Part shown: positions 16,761 to 25,278 of the stretch, in pieces
Numbering within the stretch: position 1 is the stretch's first letter
Layout: every line of letters begins with the position of its first letter
Assembly (NCBI RefSeq): GCF_000426065.1
Contig: NZ_AUEQ01000011.1
Location: 297,954 to 361,953, forward strand
DNA: 64,000 nt
DNA from: Mycobacterium sp. URHD0025
Lineage (GTDB): Bacteria > Actinomycetota > Actinomycetes > Mycobacteriales > Mycobacteriaceae
Direction: 5' to 3'
Notes under the pieces: model-generated
Database searches by the model: none
What the model saw: only the letters and a program-made list of their open reading frames with translations
Told to the model about the DNA's origin: nothing
Made by a program: the position numbers and the translations under genes

Positions 16761-17627
16761 GTGGCAACTCGGCAGGCCTCGAATACCCGGGCCAAAGACA
16801 GCGATCGCAACGACACCTGCAAAGTGCTCGACAACGCGCTCGGCGAGGGTCAGCTGTCCATGGAAGAACACCGCCAGCGGGTGTCGGCCGCCACCAACGC
16901 CACGACCCTGGGCGATCTGGCCGCTCTGGTCGACGATCTGCAGAACGCCAATGCCCCGGTGCAGATGCCGACGCTGAGCAAGCCACGCCTGCCCCGCGTG
17001 AGCAAGCCCGGTGGCGGTTGGGGGCTCCGGCTGGCCGCTGCCGCCGTGCTGGTCGTGCTCGGCATGGGCATCGGCTGGGGCCTGTACGGAAACACCTCGT
17101 CCCCGCTCAGCTTCAACCCCGACCCGGGAGCCGTGCCCGACGGCATCGCCCCGGTGGTGCTGACCCCGCCCAAACAGCTGCAATCGCTCAACGGCGTGAA
17201 CGGACTGTTCGAGCAGATGCGTCACAAATTCGGCAACACGATGGGCTACGAGCTACACATCGATCCGGACTCGGCGATGGCCTACCGACCCGATCCGCAG
17301 GACAGCCGTAAGAAGGTCTACTACCGATACACCGGCGGCTGGGGCGATCCGGGCTCGCCCGACACCCTGCGCGACGAGGACCGCCTCGTCGACCTCGCGG
17401 CATTCGACTACGAGAAGGCGCTCGGCATCTTGCGGGGCGCACCCGAAACCCTCAACACCAAACGCGAAGACGTGAAGAGCGCGTGGCTGCGCATCACACC
17501 GTCCGAGGATCCGTCAACACCGGACGCCGTCAACATCGCGGTCATCGTCAGCAGTGACTTCGGGGGCGGGAACATCGACCTGTATCCCGACGGCACCATC
17601 AAGGAGATCTACCGCAGCAGCAGGTGA
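16761..17627 (+). CDS. DUF1707 SHOCT-like membrane protein
   Basis: 288-residue protein orthologous to Rv0048c, function unknown. Residues 8-60 form the DUF1707 motif (RAKDSDRNDTCKVLDNAL then GEGQLSMEEHRQRV), residues about 93-113 a single membrane helix, and the remaining 175 residues a predicted extracytoplasmic domain with YYRYTGGWGDPG. The GTG start follows TACGAT by 7 nt; open sequence upstream belongs to the DUF5318 gene region. It precedes padR and ino1 on the same strand. Confidence 0.85.
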   Translation: MATRQASNTRAKDSDRNDTCKVLDNALGEGQLSMEEHRQRVSAATNATTLGDLAALVDDLQNANAPVQMPTLSKPRLPRVSKPGGGWGLRLAAAAVLVVLGMGIGWGLYGNTSSPLSFNPDPGAVPDGIAPVVLTPPKQLQSLNGVNGLFEQMRHKFGNTMGYELHIDPDSAMAYRPDPQDSRKKVYYRYTGGWGDPGSPDTLRDEDRLVDLAAFDYEKALGILRGAPETLNTKREDVKSAWLRITPSEDPSTPDAVNIAVIVSSDFGGGNIDLYPDGTIKEIYRSSR

Positions 17628-17670
17628 GTACACCTCGCCGCCGCCCTGTCGTCGCTGTTCGGGCCGCCTT

Positions 17671-17688
17671 CGTCACGCCGGCGTGACG
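17671..17688. promoter_or_regulatory. Perfect 18-bp palindrome after the DUF1707 gene
   Basis: CGTCACGC-CG-GCGTGACG, 44 bp after the DUF1707 stop and 137 bp before padR. It has no loop, so it looks more like a dimeric-protein binding site than a terminator hairpin. The binder is unknown; PadR is one candidate. Confidence 0.45.
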
Positions 17689-17743
17689 CTCGGGCCCGGC
17701 AGCTGTTCCAGTGTGACTATCGGTCAACACTTGGCACCTAATA

Positions 17744-17756
17744 TATCGGCGCGATA
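17744..17756. promoter_or_regulatory. Small inverted repeat in the padR promoter region
   Basis: TATCG-GCG-CGATA, within the AT-rich part of the padR-ino1 leader. It may be an autoregulatory site; support is limited to symmetry and position. Confidence 0.35.
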
Positions 17757-17824
17757 CAGTTTGGCGAGGTGTTGATCCGTCGTAGCGATCAATTCCATCT
17801 GATCTGTCGAAAGGGGTGATCTCG

Positions 17825-18370
17825 ATGCTGGAGCTCGCAGTTCTCGGCCTCCTTCTCGAGTCGCCCATGCACGGCTACGAGCTGCGCAAGCGATTGACGG
17901 GTCTGTTGGGGGCGTTCAGAGCGTTCTCGTATGGCTCGCTCTACCCGGCATTACGTCGCATGCAGGCCGATGGCCTGATCGTCGAGGACGCCGCACCCTT
18001 GGGTCCGACCAAGGTGCGCCGGGCTCGACGGGTTTATCAGCTGACCGATGCCGGCAAGCAGCGATTCACCGAGTTGGTCGCCGACACGGGGCCGCAGAAC
18101 TTCTCCGACGACGGTTTCGGTGTCCACCTCGCCTTCTTCAACCGCACTCCGGCCGAGGCCAGGATGCGGATCTTGGAGGGGCGGCGTCGTCAGGTGGAGG
18201 AACGCCGGGAAGGTCTGCGTGAAGCCGTGGCGCGGGCCAGTAGTTCGTTCGACCGCTACACCCGTCAGCTGCACCAACTGGGCCTGGAGTCCAGTGAACG
18301 AGAAGTCAAATGGCTCAACGAGTTGATCGCGGCCGAGCGCACGGCGCAGGGACACCCAGAAAGCCCATGA
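17825..18370 (+). CDS. PadR-family transcriptional regulator
   Basis: 181-residue regulator orthologous to Rv0047c. The N-terminal winged helix is typical (MLELAVLGLLLESPMHGYEL, FSYGSLYPALRRM, RRVYQLTDAGKQ) and the C-terminal half is a helical dimerisation region. The ATG has AAGGGG 8 nt upstream; a GTG three codons earlier is possible. It lies 57 bp ahead of ino1, so it may respond to inositol or redox state and control both genes; that role is inferred. The leader holds two inverted repeats. Confidence 0.88.
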   Translation: MLELAVLGLLLESPMHGYELRKRLTGLLGAFRAFSYGSLYPALRRMQADGLIVEDAAPLGPTKVRRARRVYQLTDAGKQRFTELVADTGPQNFSDDGFGVHLAFFNRTPAEARMRILEGRRRQVEERREGLREAVARASSSFDRYTRQLHQLGLESSEREVKWLNELIAAERTAQGHPESP

Positions 18371-18427
18371 GCACAGCGCCGCAGATGGCCCCAGGCCGAG
18401 CACACAGAACGAGTAAGGAGATCGTCC

Positions 18428-19519
18428 ATGTCTGAGCACGCAGGAGAAATCCGGGTCGCCATTGTCGGCGTCGGTAACTGCGCATCGTCCCTGGTCCAGG
18501 GCGTGCAGTACTACCACAACGCCGACGAGAACACGTCCGTGCCGGGCCTGATGCACGTGAAGTTCGGCCCGTACCACGTCCGCGACGTGAAATTCGTGGC
18601 CGCGTTCGACGTGGACGCCAAGAAGGTCGGCTTCGACCTGTCCGAGGCCATCTTCGCCTCCGAGAACAACACCATCAAGATCGCCGACGTGCCGCCGACC
18701 AACGTCACGGTGCAGCGCGGCCCGACCCTCGACGGCATCGGCAAGTACTACGCCGACACCATCGAGATCTCGGACTTCGAGCCCGTCGACGTGGTCAAGG
18801 CACTCAAGGACGCCAAGGTCGACGTGCTGGTCTCCTACCTGCCGGTGGGCTCCGAAGAGGCCGACAAGTTCTACGCCCAGTGCGCCATCGACGCCGGCGT
18901 GGCGTTCGTCAACGCGCTCCCGGTGTTCATCGCCTCCGACCCGGTCTGGGCCAAGAAGTTCGAGGATGCCGGTGTCCCGATCGTCGGCGACGACATCAAG
19001 AGCCAGGTCGGCGCGACCATCACCCACCGCGTCATGGCCAAGCTGTTCGAAGACCGCGGCGTCACGCTGGACCGCACCTACCAGCTCAACGTCGGCGGCA
19101 ACATGGACTTCCTGAACATGCTGGAGCGCTCGCGCCTGGAGTCCAAGAAGGTCTCCAAGACCCAGGCCGTCACCTCCAACCTGACCGGTTCGCTGGCCGG
19201 CAAGATCGAGGACAAGAACGTCCACATCGGCCCGTCCGACCACGTCGCGTGGCTCGACGACCGCAAGTGGGCCTATGTCCGCCTGGAAGGTCGCGCCTTC
19301 GGTGACGTGCCGCTGAACCTGGAGTACAAGCTCGAGGTCTGGGACTCGCCGAACTCGGCCGGCGTCATCATCGACGCGGTGCGCGCCGCCAAGATCGCCA
19401 AGGACCGCGGCATCGGCGGCCCCATCGAGGCAGCCTCGGCGTACCTGATGAAGAGCCCGCCCAAGCAGATCGCCGACGACGTCGCGCGCATCGAGCTGGA
19501 GACCTTCATCGAGGGCTAG
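18428..19519 (+). CDS. ino1: myo-Inositol-1-phosphate synthase
   Basis: Cytosolic NAD-dependent enzyme converting glucose-6-phosphate to 1L-myo-inositol-1-phosphate, the entry to mycothiol, phosphatidylinositol and lipoglycans. The 363-residue protein begins with a Rossmann motif (IVGVGNCASSLVQG) and matches the short actinobacterial form Rv0046c, including VAFVNALPVFIASDP and NVGGNMDFLNM. AAGGAG sits ahead of the ATG. A strong stem-loop follows 12 bp after the stop. Confidence 0.97.
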   Translation: MSEHAGEIRVAIVGVGNCASSLVQGVQYYHNADENTSVPGLMHVKFGPYHVRDVKFVAAFDVDAKKVGFDLSEAIFASENNTIKIADVPPTNVTVQRGPTLDGIGKYYADTIEISDFEPVDVVKALKDAKVDVLVSYLPVGSEEADKFYAQCAIDAGVAFVNALPVFIASDPVWAKKFEDAGVPIVGDDIKSQVGATITHRVMAKLFEDRGVTLDRTYQLNVGGNMDFLNMLERSRLESKKVSKTQAVTSNLTGSLAGKIEDKNVHIGPSDHVAWLDDRKWAYVRLEGRAFGDVPLNLEYKLEVWDSPNSAGVIIDAVRAAKIAKDRGIGGPIEAASAYLMKSPPKQIADDVARIELETFIEG

Positions 19520-19531
19520 TTTTTCGGTTTC

Positions 19532-19590
19532 ACTCTGCGCCCGGGGCGTGTGCTTCTCGCACACCTACGCCCTGGGCGCAGAGTCGTTTT
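19532..19590 (+). terminator. Intrinsic terminator after ino1
   Basis: Long stem: ACTCTGCGCCC pairs with GGGCGCAGAGT, with a further GCGT/ACGC and GTG/CAC inner stem around a TTCTC loop, followed by CGTTTT. Unusually classical for a mycobacterium. Confidence 0.85.
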
Positions 19591-19607
19591 CGGGTTAGGG
19601 TCGGGGC

Positions 19608-20498
19608 GTGGTGAGCGACGACGCATTGACCGATCTCGATGAATTCGGCCTCCTGCACGAGAACGCCGAGCAGATCGGTGCGAGTGGTCCGTTGCCGCCG
19701 GTCGAGCGGATCGAGCAGGGACCGATCAGCGCCCTGAAGTTCGGCACCGGCGCCCCGCGCATCGTGTTCCTGCACGGCGGCGGCCAGAACGCGCACACCT
19801 GGGACACCGTGATCCTCGGCCTCGGCGAGCCCGCCCTGGCCGTCGATCTGCCCGGCCACGGCCGCTCCGCCTGGCGCGAGGACGGGGACTACGGCCCGAA
19901 ACTCAATGCGGCGAGCCTGATCCCGGTGCTCGAAAAGCACGCGCCCACTCCACGACTGGTGGTCGGCATGTCGCTGGGCGGGTTGACCGCACTGCGGATC
20001 GCGGCCACCGAGCCCCGGCTCGTGCCGGAACTCGCGCTCGTCGACGTGACCCCGTCGGCGCCCGAGCGCCACACCGAGATGACCAAGGCGCAGATGGGAA
20101 CCGTCGCCCTGGTGCAGGAACAACGCACCTTCCCGACGTTTCAGGCCATGCTCGACGTGACCATCGCCGCGGCGCCGCACCGGGACCCGAAGTCGTTGCG
20201 TCGCGGCGTGTTCCACAATTCCAAACAACTCGACGACGGCACCTGGACCTGGCGCTACGACTCGTTCCGCAAGGGCGACGGGTTCGAAGGCCTGTGGGAT
20301 GACGTCCCGGCGATCACCATGCCGACGACGTTGATCCGCGGCGCCAACTCGTTTTTCGTCAACGACGAGGACGCCGAGACGTTCGCGAAGAGCGCACCCG
20401 GATTTCAGCGCACCGTCGTGGTCGCCGATTCAGGACATTCGGTGCAGGGCGATCAGCCGGCCAAGCTGGTCGAGATCTTGCGCGGCCTGCTGAGCTGA
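19608..20498 (+). CDS. Alpha/beta hydrolase (Rv0045c-type esterase)
   Basis: 296-residue hydrolase with an alpha/beta fold. Oxyanion motif FLHGGGQNAHTWD, nucleophile elbow VVGMSLGGLTALR and a late histidine in DSGHSVQGDQP complete the triad. It matches Rv0045c, a short-acyl esterase; the natural substrate is unknown. TAGGGT lies 6 nt before GTG 19608, suggesting leaderless initiation; the adjacent GTG 19611 is an alternative. It sits behind the ino1 terminator and so is transcribed separately. Confidence 0.87.
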   Translation: MVSDDALTDLDEFGLLHENAEQIGASGPLPPVERIEQGPISALKFGTGAPRIVFLHGGGQNAHTWDTVILGLGEPALAVDLPGHGRSAWREDGDYGPKLNAASLIPVLEKHAPTPRLVVGMSLGGLTALRIAATEPRLVPELALVDVTPSAPERHTEMTKAQMGTVALVQEQRTFPTFQAMLDVTIAAAPHRDPKSLRRGVFHNSKQLDDGTWTWRYDSFRKGDGFEGLWDDVPAITMPTTLIRGANSFFVNDEDAETFAKSAPGFQRTVVVADSGHSVQGDQPAKLVEILRGLLS

Positions 20499-20545
20499 CC
20501 CGCTTACCCCGGCGTCAAACCTGGCCCGCGGCGCAACGGCGTGGG

Positions 20546-20551
20546 TAGGCT
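20546..20551 (+). promoter_or_regulatory. Leaderless -10 of the F420-type oxidoreductase gene
   Basis: TAGGCT exactly 7 nt before GTG 20559. It favours that start over the GTG six codons upstream. Confidence 0.6.
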
Positions 20552-20558
20552 CGAAAAA

Positions 20559-21365
20559 GTGAGCCATCCCATACGCATCGGAGTGCAACTGCAGCCGCAG
20601 CACTCCCCCACCTACAGTCATATCCGCGACGCGGTGCGCCGCTGCGAGGACATCGGCGTCGACATCGCCTTCAACTGGGACCATTTCTTCCCCCTCTACG
20701 GGGATCCGGACGGCGCGCACTACGAGTGCTGGACCATGCTGGGCGCCTGGGCCGAGCAGACCTCGCGCATCGAGATCGGCGCGCTGGTCAGCTGCAACTC
20801 CTATCGCAATCCCGAGCTGCTGGCCGACATGGCCCGCACGGTAGACCACATCTCTGATGGCCGGCTGATCCTGGGGATCGGAAGTGGTTGGAAGGAAAAG
20901 GATTACGACGAGTACGGGTACGAGTTCGGTACCGCGGGCAGCCGCCTGGACGATCTGGCACAGGCGCTGCCCCGCATCGAGGCCCGGCTGGCCAAGCTGA
21001 ACCCCGCTCCCACTCGGGAGATCCCGATCCTGATCGGTGGGCAGGGTGAACGCAAAACGCTGCGCCTGGTGGCCGAGCACGCCCACATCTGGCATGCATT
21101 CGTCGACAGCAACACCTATCCGCCCAAGGCGCAGATCCTCGCCGAACACTGCGCCACCACCGGGCGCGACCCGGCCACCGTGCAGCGCTCGGCCGGGGTC
21201 CAAGAGACCGGTGGGATCGACGCCATGCTCGCCGAGGCCGACGCGCTGGCCGATCTGGGCGTCAGCATCCTCACCGTGGGCGTCAACGGACCCGACTACG
21301 ACCTGACTGCCGCCGAGGCCCTCTGCCGGTGGCGCGACGGGCGGAGCGCAAAGGTCAGCGGATGA
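20559..21365 (+). CDS. LLM-class F420-dependent oxidoreductase
   Basis: 268-residue luciferase-like monooxygenase-fold oxidoreductase orthologous to Rv0044c. Motifs: FNWDHFFPLYGDP near residues 38-50, GALVSCNSYRNPELLADMA, and the LILGIGSGWKEKDYDEYG flavin/F420 loop. The family mostly uses coenzyme F420 in actinobacteria; the substrate is unknown. GTG 20559 is preferred because a TAGGCT hexamer precedes it by 7 nt and the tuberculosis protein starts at the same HPIRIGVQLQ block. Confidence 0.85.
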   Translation: MSHPIRIGVQLQPQHSPTYSHIRDAVRRCEDIGVDIAFNWDHFFPLYGDPDGAHYECWTMLGAWAEQTSRIEIGALVSCNSYRNPELLADMARTVDHISDGRLILGIGSGWKEKDYDEYGYEFGTAGSRLDDLAQALPRIEARLAKLNPAPTREIPILIGGQGERKTLRLVAEHAHIWHAFVDSNTYPPKAQILAEHCATTGRDPATVQRSAGVQETGGIDAMLAEADALADLGVSILTVGVNGPDYDLTAAEALCRWRDGRSAKVSG

Positions 21366-21468
21366 GCTGAAACCGCTCACGTCTCCCTTTACAGCCACCC
21401 GTGAGAAACTTGCGAAACGCAAACGCACGGGGGGTGTGCGTCCCGACTAAAAGGGGGAGTTAAAAAGG

Positions 21469-22134
21469 GTGCCCAAAAACTACGGGGTCAAGGAGAAGGA
21501 TCAGGTTGTCACCCACATCATCAATCTGGTGATGACGGGCAAGCTGCGATCCGGTGACCGCATAGACCGCAACGAGATTGTCCGTGACCTCGGGCTGAGC
21601 CGCGTCCCGATCCAGGAGGCCGTGGTCCAGCTCGAGCACGACGGCATCCTCTCGACGCGATATCACCGCGGCGCATTCGTCTCCCGGTTCGACGAGGCCA
21701 CCGTGGCCGAGCATCACGAGCTGTACGGAATTCTCAACGGCATCGCCTCGGCACGCTGCGCAGTCAGCCCCACTCCCCGCATCTTGGCGCACCTCGACGA
21801 CACGTTGCGCATGATGCGTTCAGCAAAGGACACCCGGTCTTTCCAGGAGGCCTGCTGGATGTACCGCGACGCGATCAACGACGAGTACGCGGGCCCACGC
21901 CTGCATGCCACCATCCGCGCCGGCAAGAGTTTCGCACCGTCGGAGTTCTGGATCAGCTATCCGAAGGCCAAGGTCGAGTTCCTCCCCGGCTACGAAGCCG
22001 AAACCGTCGCCATCCACGCCCGTGACCCCGAGGGCGCCCGCACGGCCTGCACCGAACGCGCCGATCGGATGGCGCAGATCATGATCGCCGAGCTCACCCG
22101 GCGGGGAGTGTTCGGCGACTTGCGGTCCCCTTGA
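21469..22134 (+). CDS. GntR-family (FCD-like) transcriptional regulator
   Basis: 221-residue regulator, orthologue of Rv0043c. Winged helix: HIINLVMTGKLRSGDRIDRN, then LGLSRVPIQEAVVQLEHDG; the C-terminal helical domain is FCD-like with an H-E-L-Y segment. GTG start with GGGGGAG about 10 nt upstream. It is followed by the fused ABC importer whose own leaderless promoter begins 33 bp after its stop, so it may sense an amino-acid-type ligand; that link is inferred. The 100-bp upstream region holds an A-rich stretch but no clear operator. Confidence 0.82.
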   Translation: MPKNYGVKEKDQVVTHIINLVMTGKLRSGDRIDRNEIVRDLGLSRVPIQEAVVQLEHDGILSTRYHRGAFVSRFDEATVAEHHELYGILNGIASARCAVSPTPRILAHLDDTLRMMRSAKDTRSFQEACWMYRDAINDEYAGPRLHATIRAGKSFAPSEFWISYPKAKVEFLPGYEAETVAIHARDPEGARTACTERADRMAQIMIAELTRRGVFGDLRSP

Positions 22135-22166
22135 GCGGAATCACTCATCACCAGGTGTCCGCCCAC

Positions 22167-22172
22167 TAAGTT
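22167..22172 (+). promoter_or_regulatory. Leaderless -10 of the fused ABC importer gene
   Basis: TAAGTT exactly 7 nt before ATG 22180. No ribosome-binding site is visible there. Confidence 0.55.
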
Positions 22173-22179
22173 GCATCAG

Positions 22180-23952
22180 ATGGACGCCAGACGATCGGCC
22201 GCGCTGCTGACCACGGTCCTGATCCTGCTCGGGCTGGTATGGGCGGCACCGGCAGGCGCAGACGTCGACCAATGCGCACCACCCGGGGTGGACAGCGCCA
22301 GCGCATTGCCCACCAACCTGGCCGCCGCGGCCACCGGGCCCGGCGCCGACAAATACACCACGCCCACGGTCGCCCCCCTCGACACGATCCGGGCCGAGAA
22401 CCTCGGCCTGGGTACCCCGGGCGTACTCACCGTCGGCACGCTGTCGGACGCGCCGCCCAGCATCTGCATCAACTCGGCCGGACAGTTCACCGGATTCGAC
22501 AACGAGCTGCTGCGCGCAATCGCCGACAAGCTCGGTCTCCGGGTCAACTTCGTCGGCACAGACTTCTCGGGTCTACTGGCCCAGACCGCGTCCCGGCGCT
22601 TCGACGTGGCCTCTTCGTCGATCACCACCACCGACGCGCGGCGTCGCACGGTCGGATTCACCAACGGCTACGACTTCGGCTACTTCTCGCTCGTGGTGCC
22701 GACCGGCTCACCGATCACGGGATTCAGCCAGCTCGCCACCGGACAGCGCATCGGCGTGGTGCAGGGCACCGTGCAGGAGGCCTACGTCATCGACACGCTG
22801 CACCTGCAGCCGGTGAAGTTCCCGGACTACAACACCGTCTACGCCAGCCTCAAGACCCGTCAGATCGACGCCTGGGTGGCGCCGTCACAACAAGCCTCGG
22901 GCACGGTACAGCCCGGCGACCCGGCGCAGATCATCGAAAACACCTTCAGCTTGGACAATTTCGTGGCATGGGCGGTGGCCAGGGAGAACCAGCCGCTGAT
23001 CGACGCGCTCAACTCCGGACTGGACGCCGTCATCGCCGACGGCACCTGGGCCAAGCTGTATTCCGACTGGGTGCCCCGGGCCCTGCCGCCCGGCTGGAAG
23101 CCCGGCTCCAAGGCCGCACCCGCCCCCCAACTACCCGATTTCGCCGCGATCGCCGCGGCCAAGGAAAAGCCCGCGGCCGGCGGTCCCGCGGCCGCCAAAT
23201 CCACACTGGCGCAACTGGCGGACTCGTTCCTGGACTGGGAGCTCTACAAGCAGGCGGTCCCCGACCTGTTGCGCACCGGCCTGCCCAACACGCTGATCCT
23301 GACCGTGTGCGCCAGTGTCATCGGGCTGGCACTCGGGATGGTGCTCGCGGTGGCGGGTATCTCGCGCTCGCGTTGGCTGCGCTGGCCGGCCCGGGTGTAC
23401 ACCGACATCTTCCGCGGCCTGCCCGAAGTGGTGATCATCCTGTTGATCGGCCTCGGCATCGGGCCTGTGGTCGGATCGCTCACCGGCAACAGCCCCTACC
23501 CGCTGGGCATCGCGGCGCTCGGGCTCATGGCAGCCGCCTACGTCGGCGAGATCTTCCGCTCCGGCATCCAGAGCGTCGAGCCCGGACAACTGGAAGCCTC
23601 ACGCGCCCTGGGCTTCAGCTACGCCTCGTCGATGCGGCTGATCGTCGTGCCCCAGGGCATCCGGCGGGTGCTGCCCGCGCTGATGAACCAGTTCATCTCG
23701 CTGCTCAAGGCCTCGTCGCTGGTGTACTTCCTCGGCCTGGTGGCCAGCCAGCGCGAACTGTTCCAGGTAGGCCGAGATCTCAACGCGCAGACCGGGAATC
23801 TGTCACCGCTGGTGGCGGCGGGACTGTTCTACCTGCTGCTGACGATCCCGCTGACGCATCTGGTGAACTTCGTCGACAACCGGCTCCGCAGAGGTCGCCC
23901 CCCGACCGAGGAGGAGCCCCTTCCCGCGCTGACCAACCAGGAGATGATCTGA
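22180..23952 (+). CDS. Amino-acid ABC importer: substrate-binding protein fused to permease
   Basis: 590-residue protein joining two roles. A signal peptide (about 1-27, ending AAPAGA) precedes a periplasmic-binding-protein fold (about 75-305; GQFTGFDNELLRAIADKLGL is typical of polar amino acid binders), then a linker and an inner-membrane permease (about 365-575) with the EAA loop (EASRALGFSYASSMRLIVVP). Such fusions keep the receptor tethered to the channel. The ATG three codons after a TTG is chosen because TAAGTT precedes it by 7 nt. Its stop overlaps the ATPase start by one base (TGATG). Glutamine/glutamate-type ligands are likely but not shown. Confidence 0.88.
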   Translation: MDARRSAALLTTVLILLGLVWAAPAGADVDQCAPPGVDSASALPTNLAAAATGPGADKYTTPTVAPLDTIRAENLGLGTPGVLTVGTLSDAPPSICINSAGQFTGFDNELLRAIADKLGLRVNFVGTDFSGLLAQTASRRFDVASSSITTTDARRRTVGFTNGYDFGYFSLVVPTGSPITGFSQLATGQRIGVVQGTVQEAYVIDTLHLQPVKFPDYNTVYASLKTRQIDAWVAPSQQASGTVQPGDPAQIIENTFSLDNFVAWAVARENQPLIDALNSGLDAVIADGTWAKLYSDWVPRALPPGWKPGSKAAPAPQLPDFAAIAAAKEKPAAGGPAAAKSTLAQLADSFLDWELYKQAVPDLLRTGLPNTLILTVCASVIGLALGMVLAVAGISRSRWLRWPARVYTDIFRGLPEVVIILLIGLGIGPVVGSLTGNSPYPLGIAALGLMAAAYVGEIFRSGIQSVEPGQLEASRALGFSYASSMRLIVVPQGIRRVLPALMNQFISLLKASSLVYFLGLVASQRELFQVGRDLNAQTGNLSPLVAAGLFYLLLTIPLTHLVNFVDNRLRRGRPPTEEEPLPALTNQEMI

Positions 23953-24689
23953 TGTCGGCACTAGAGCCGGTAGCGCTGGCCGCCAACGACATCCACCTGT
24001 CGTTCGGGCCGAATGCGGTCCTGCGCGGGGTGGATCTGGATGTGCCCGCAGGCACCACGACAGCCATCATCGGGCCGTCCGGGTCCGGGAAGTCGACACT
24101 GCTGCGCACCTTGAACCGCCTGTACGAACCCGACCGAGGCGACATCCTGCTCGACGGGCGTTCGGTGCTCACCGACAATCCGGATCAGCTGCGCCAGCGC
24201 ATCGGCATGGTCTTCCAGCAATTCAACCTGTTCCCCCACAAGACCGTTCTCGACAACGTCACCCTGGGCCCGCGCAAGCTCAAACGGTTGAGTCACGATC
24301 ACGCCCGCACCGTCGGCCTCGAGCAACTGGATCGGGTTGGCCTGCGGCACAAGGCCGATGTGCGTCCGGCCACGCTGTCGGGCGGCCAGCAACAGCGCGT
24401 CGCGATCGCGAGGGCGCTCGCCATGGCCCCGCAGGTGATGTTCTTCGACGAGGCCACGTCGGCGCTGGACCCCGAGCTGGTCAAGGGAATCCTGGAATTG
24501 ATCGCCGAGCTGGCCGCGGAGGGGATGACGATCCTGACGGTCACGCACGAGATGGGCTTCGCTCGTTCCACCGCGGACGCGGTGGTGTTCATGGATCACG
24601 GCACCGTGGTCGAATCGGGCGAACCCGACCAGATATTCGAAGCGGCCGAGACAGATCGGCTGCGCCGCTTCCTGTCGCAGGTGCTGTGA
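23952..24689 (+). CDS. Amino-acid ABC importer ATPase
   Basis: 245-residue ATPase powering the fused importer just upstream. Walker A GPSGSGKST near residues 37-45, Q-loop VFQQFNLFPH, signature LSGGQQQR, Walker B VMFFDEATSALDPE and switch His in VTHEMGF are all intact, the pattern of polar amino acid (GlnQ-type) ATPases. The start overlaps the permease stop, so translation is coupled. The set is complete as a two-gene importer. Confidence 0.93.
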   Translation: MSALEPVALAANDIHLSFGPNAVLRGVDLDVPAGTTTAIIGPSGSGKSTLLRTLNRLYEPDRGDILLDGRSVLTDNPDQLRQRIGMVFQQFNLFPHKTVLDNVTLGPRKLKRLSHDHARTVGLEQLDRVGLRHKADVRPATLSGGQQQRVAIARALAMAPQVMFFDEATSALDPELVKGILELIAELAAEGMTILTVTHEMGFARSTADAVVFMDHGTVVESGEPDQIFEAAETDRLRRFLSQVL

Positions 24690-24777
24690 GGGGTACTGCT
24701 GTGAGGACAACGCGGTCAGGAGCTGAAACCCCTGCACCAAACCCCACAAGCTGACGACCTGGCAGCCTCAGACAGGT

Positions 24778-24783
24778 TAGACT
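24778..24783 (+). promoter_or_regulatory. Leaderless -10 of the marR gene
   Basis: TAGACT 8 nt before ATG 24792. An ACCTG-N11-CAGGT inverted repeat directly upstream may be an operator; its arms are short. Confidence 0.5.
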
Positions 24784-24791
24784 AGCGAATT

Positions 24792-25271
24792 ATGGTGGAG
24801 CCCGATTCACAGGTCACAGAGCTGGCCGGAGAGCTGCAACGCGTTCTCTCCAAGGTGTTCTCGGTACTGCGCCGTGGCGATACCAACAAAGGCACTGCCG
24901 GGGAGCTCACCCTGGCTCAGCTCTCGATCCTGCTGACCCTGCTCGACCAGGGCCCGATCCGGATGACCGAACTGGCCGCCCGCGAGCGCGTTCGCACTCC
25001 CACGACCACCGTGGCGATCCGCAGGCTGGAGAAGCTGGGGCTGGTCAAGCGCTCCCGCGACCCCTCCGACCTGCGTGCCGTACTCGTCGAGGTCACCCCA
25101 CGTGGCCTGGTGCAACACCGCGAATCGCTGGCCGCCCGCCGGGCCGATCTGGCCGCACGCCTGGCCAATCTGAGCCAGGAGGATCTGGCCACCCTCGCCG
25201 CCGCGCTGGTCCCCTTGGAGCGCCTGGCCGGCCAGAACGATCAGGCCACCGCCCACGCCAAGTCCGAGTAG
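24792..25271 (+). CDS. MarR-family transcriptional regulator
   Basis: 159-residue regulator orthologous to Rv0042c. The winged helix is clear: LTLAQLSILLTLLDQGPIRM, LAARERVRTPTTTVAIRRLE and the wing LVKRSRDPSDLRAVLVEVT, flanked by dimerisation helices. The ATG follows TAGACT by 8 nt with no ribosome-binding site. It converges on the glucosylglycerate hydrolase gene with only 7 bp between stops. Ligand and targets are unknown. Confidence 0.87.
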   Translation: MVEPDSQVTELAGELQRVLSKVFSVLRRGDTNKGTAGELTLAQLSILLTLLDQGPIRMTELAARERVRTPTTTVAIRRLEKLGLVKRSRDPSDLRAVLVEVTPRGLVQHRESLAARRADLAARLANLSQEDLATLAAALVPLERLAGQNDQATAHAKSE

Positions 25272-25278
25272 CGGCGCG

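Noticed and set aside
22239..23951. Open frame within the fused importer gene, in frame with the ATPase
   Set aside because: Its Arg/His-rich translation is the shifted reading of the importer; only the part from 23952 is a real protein.
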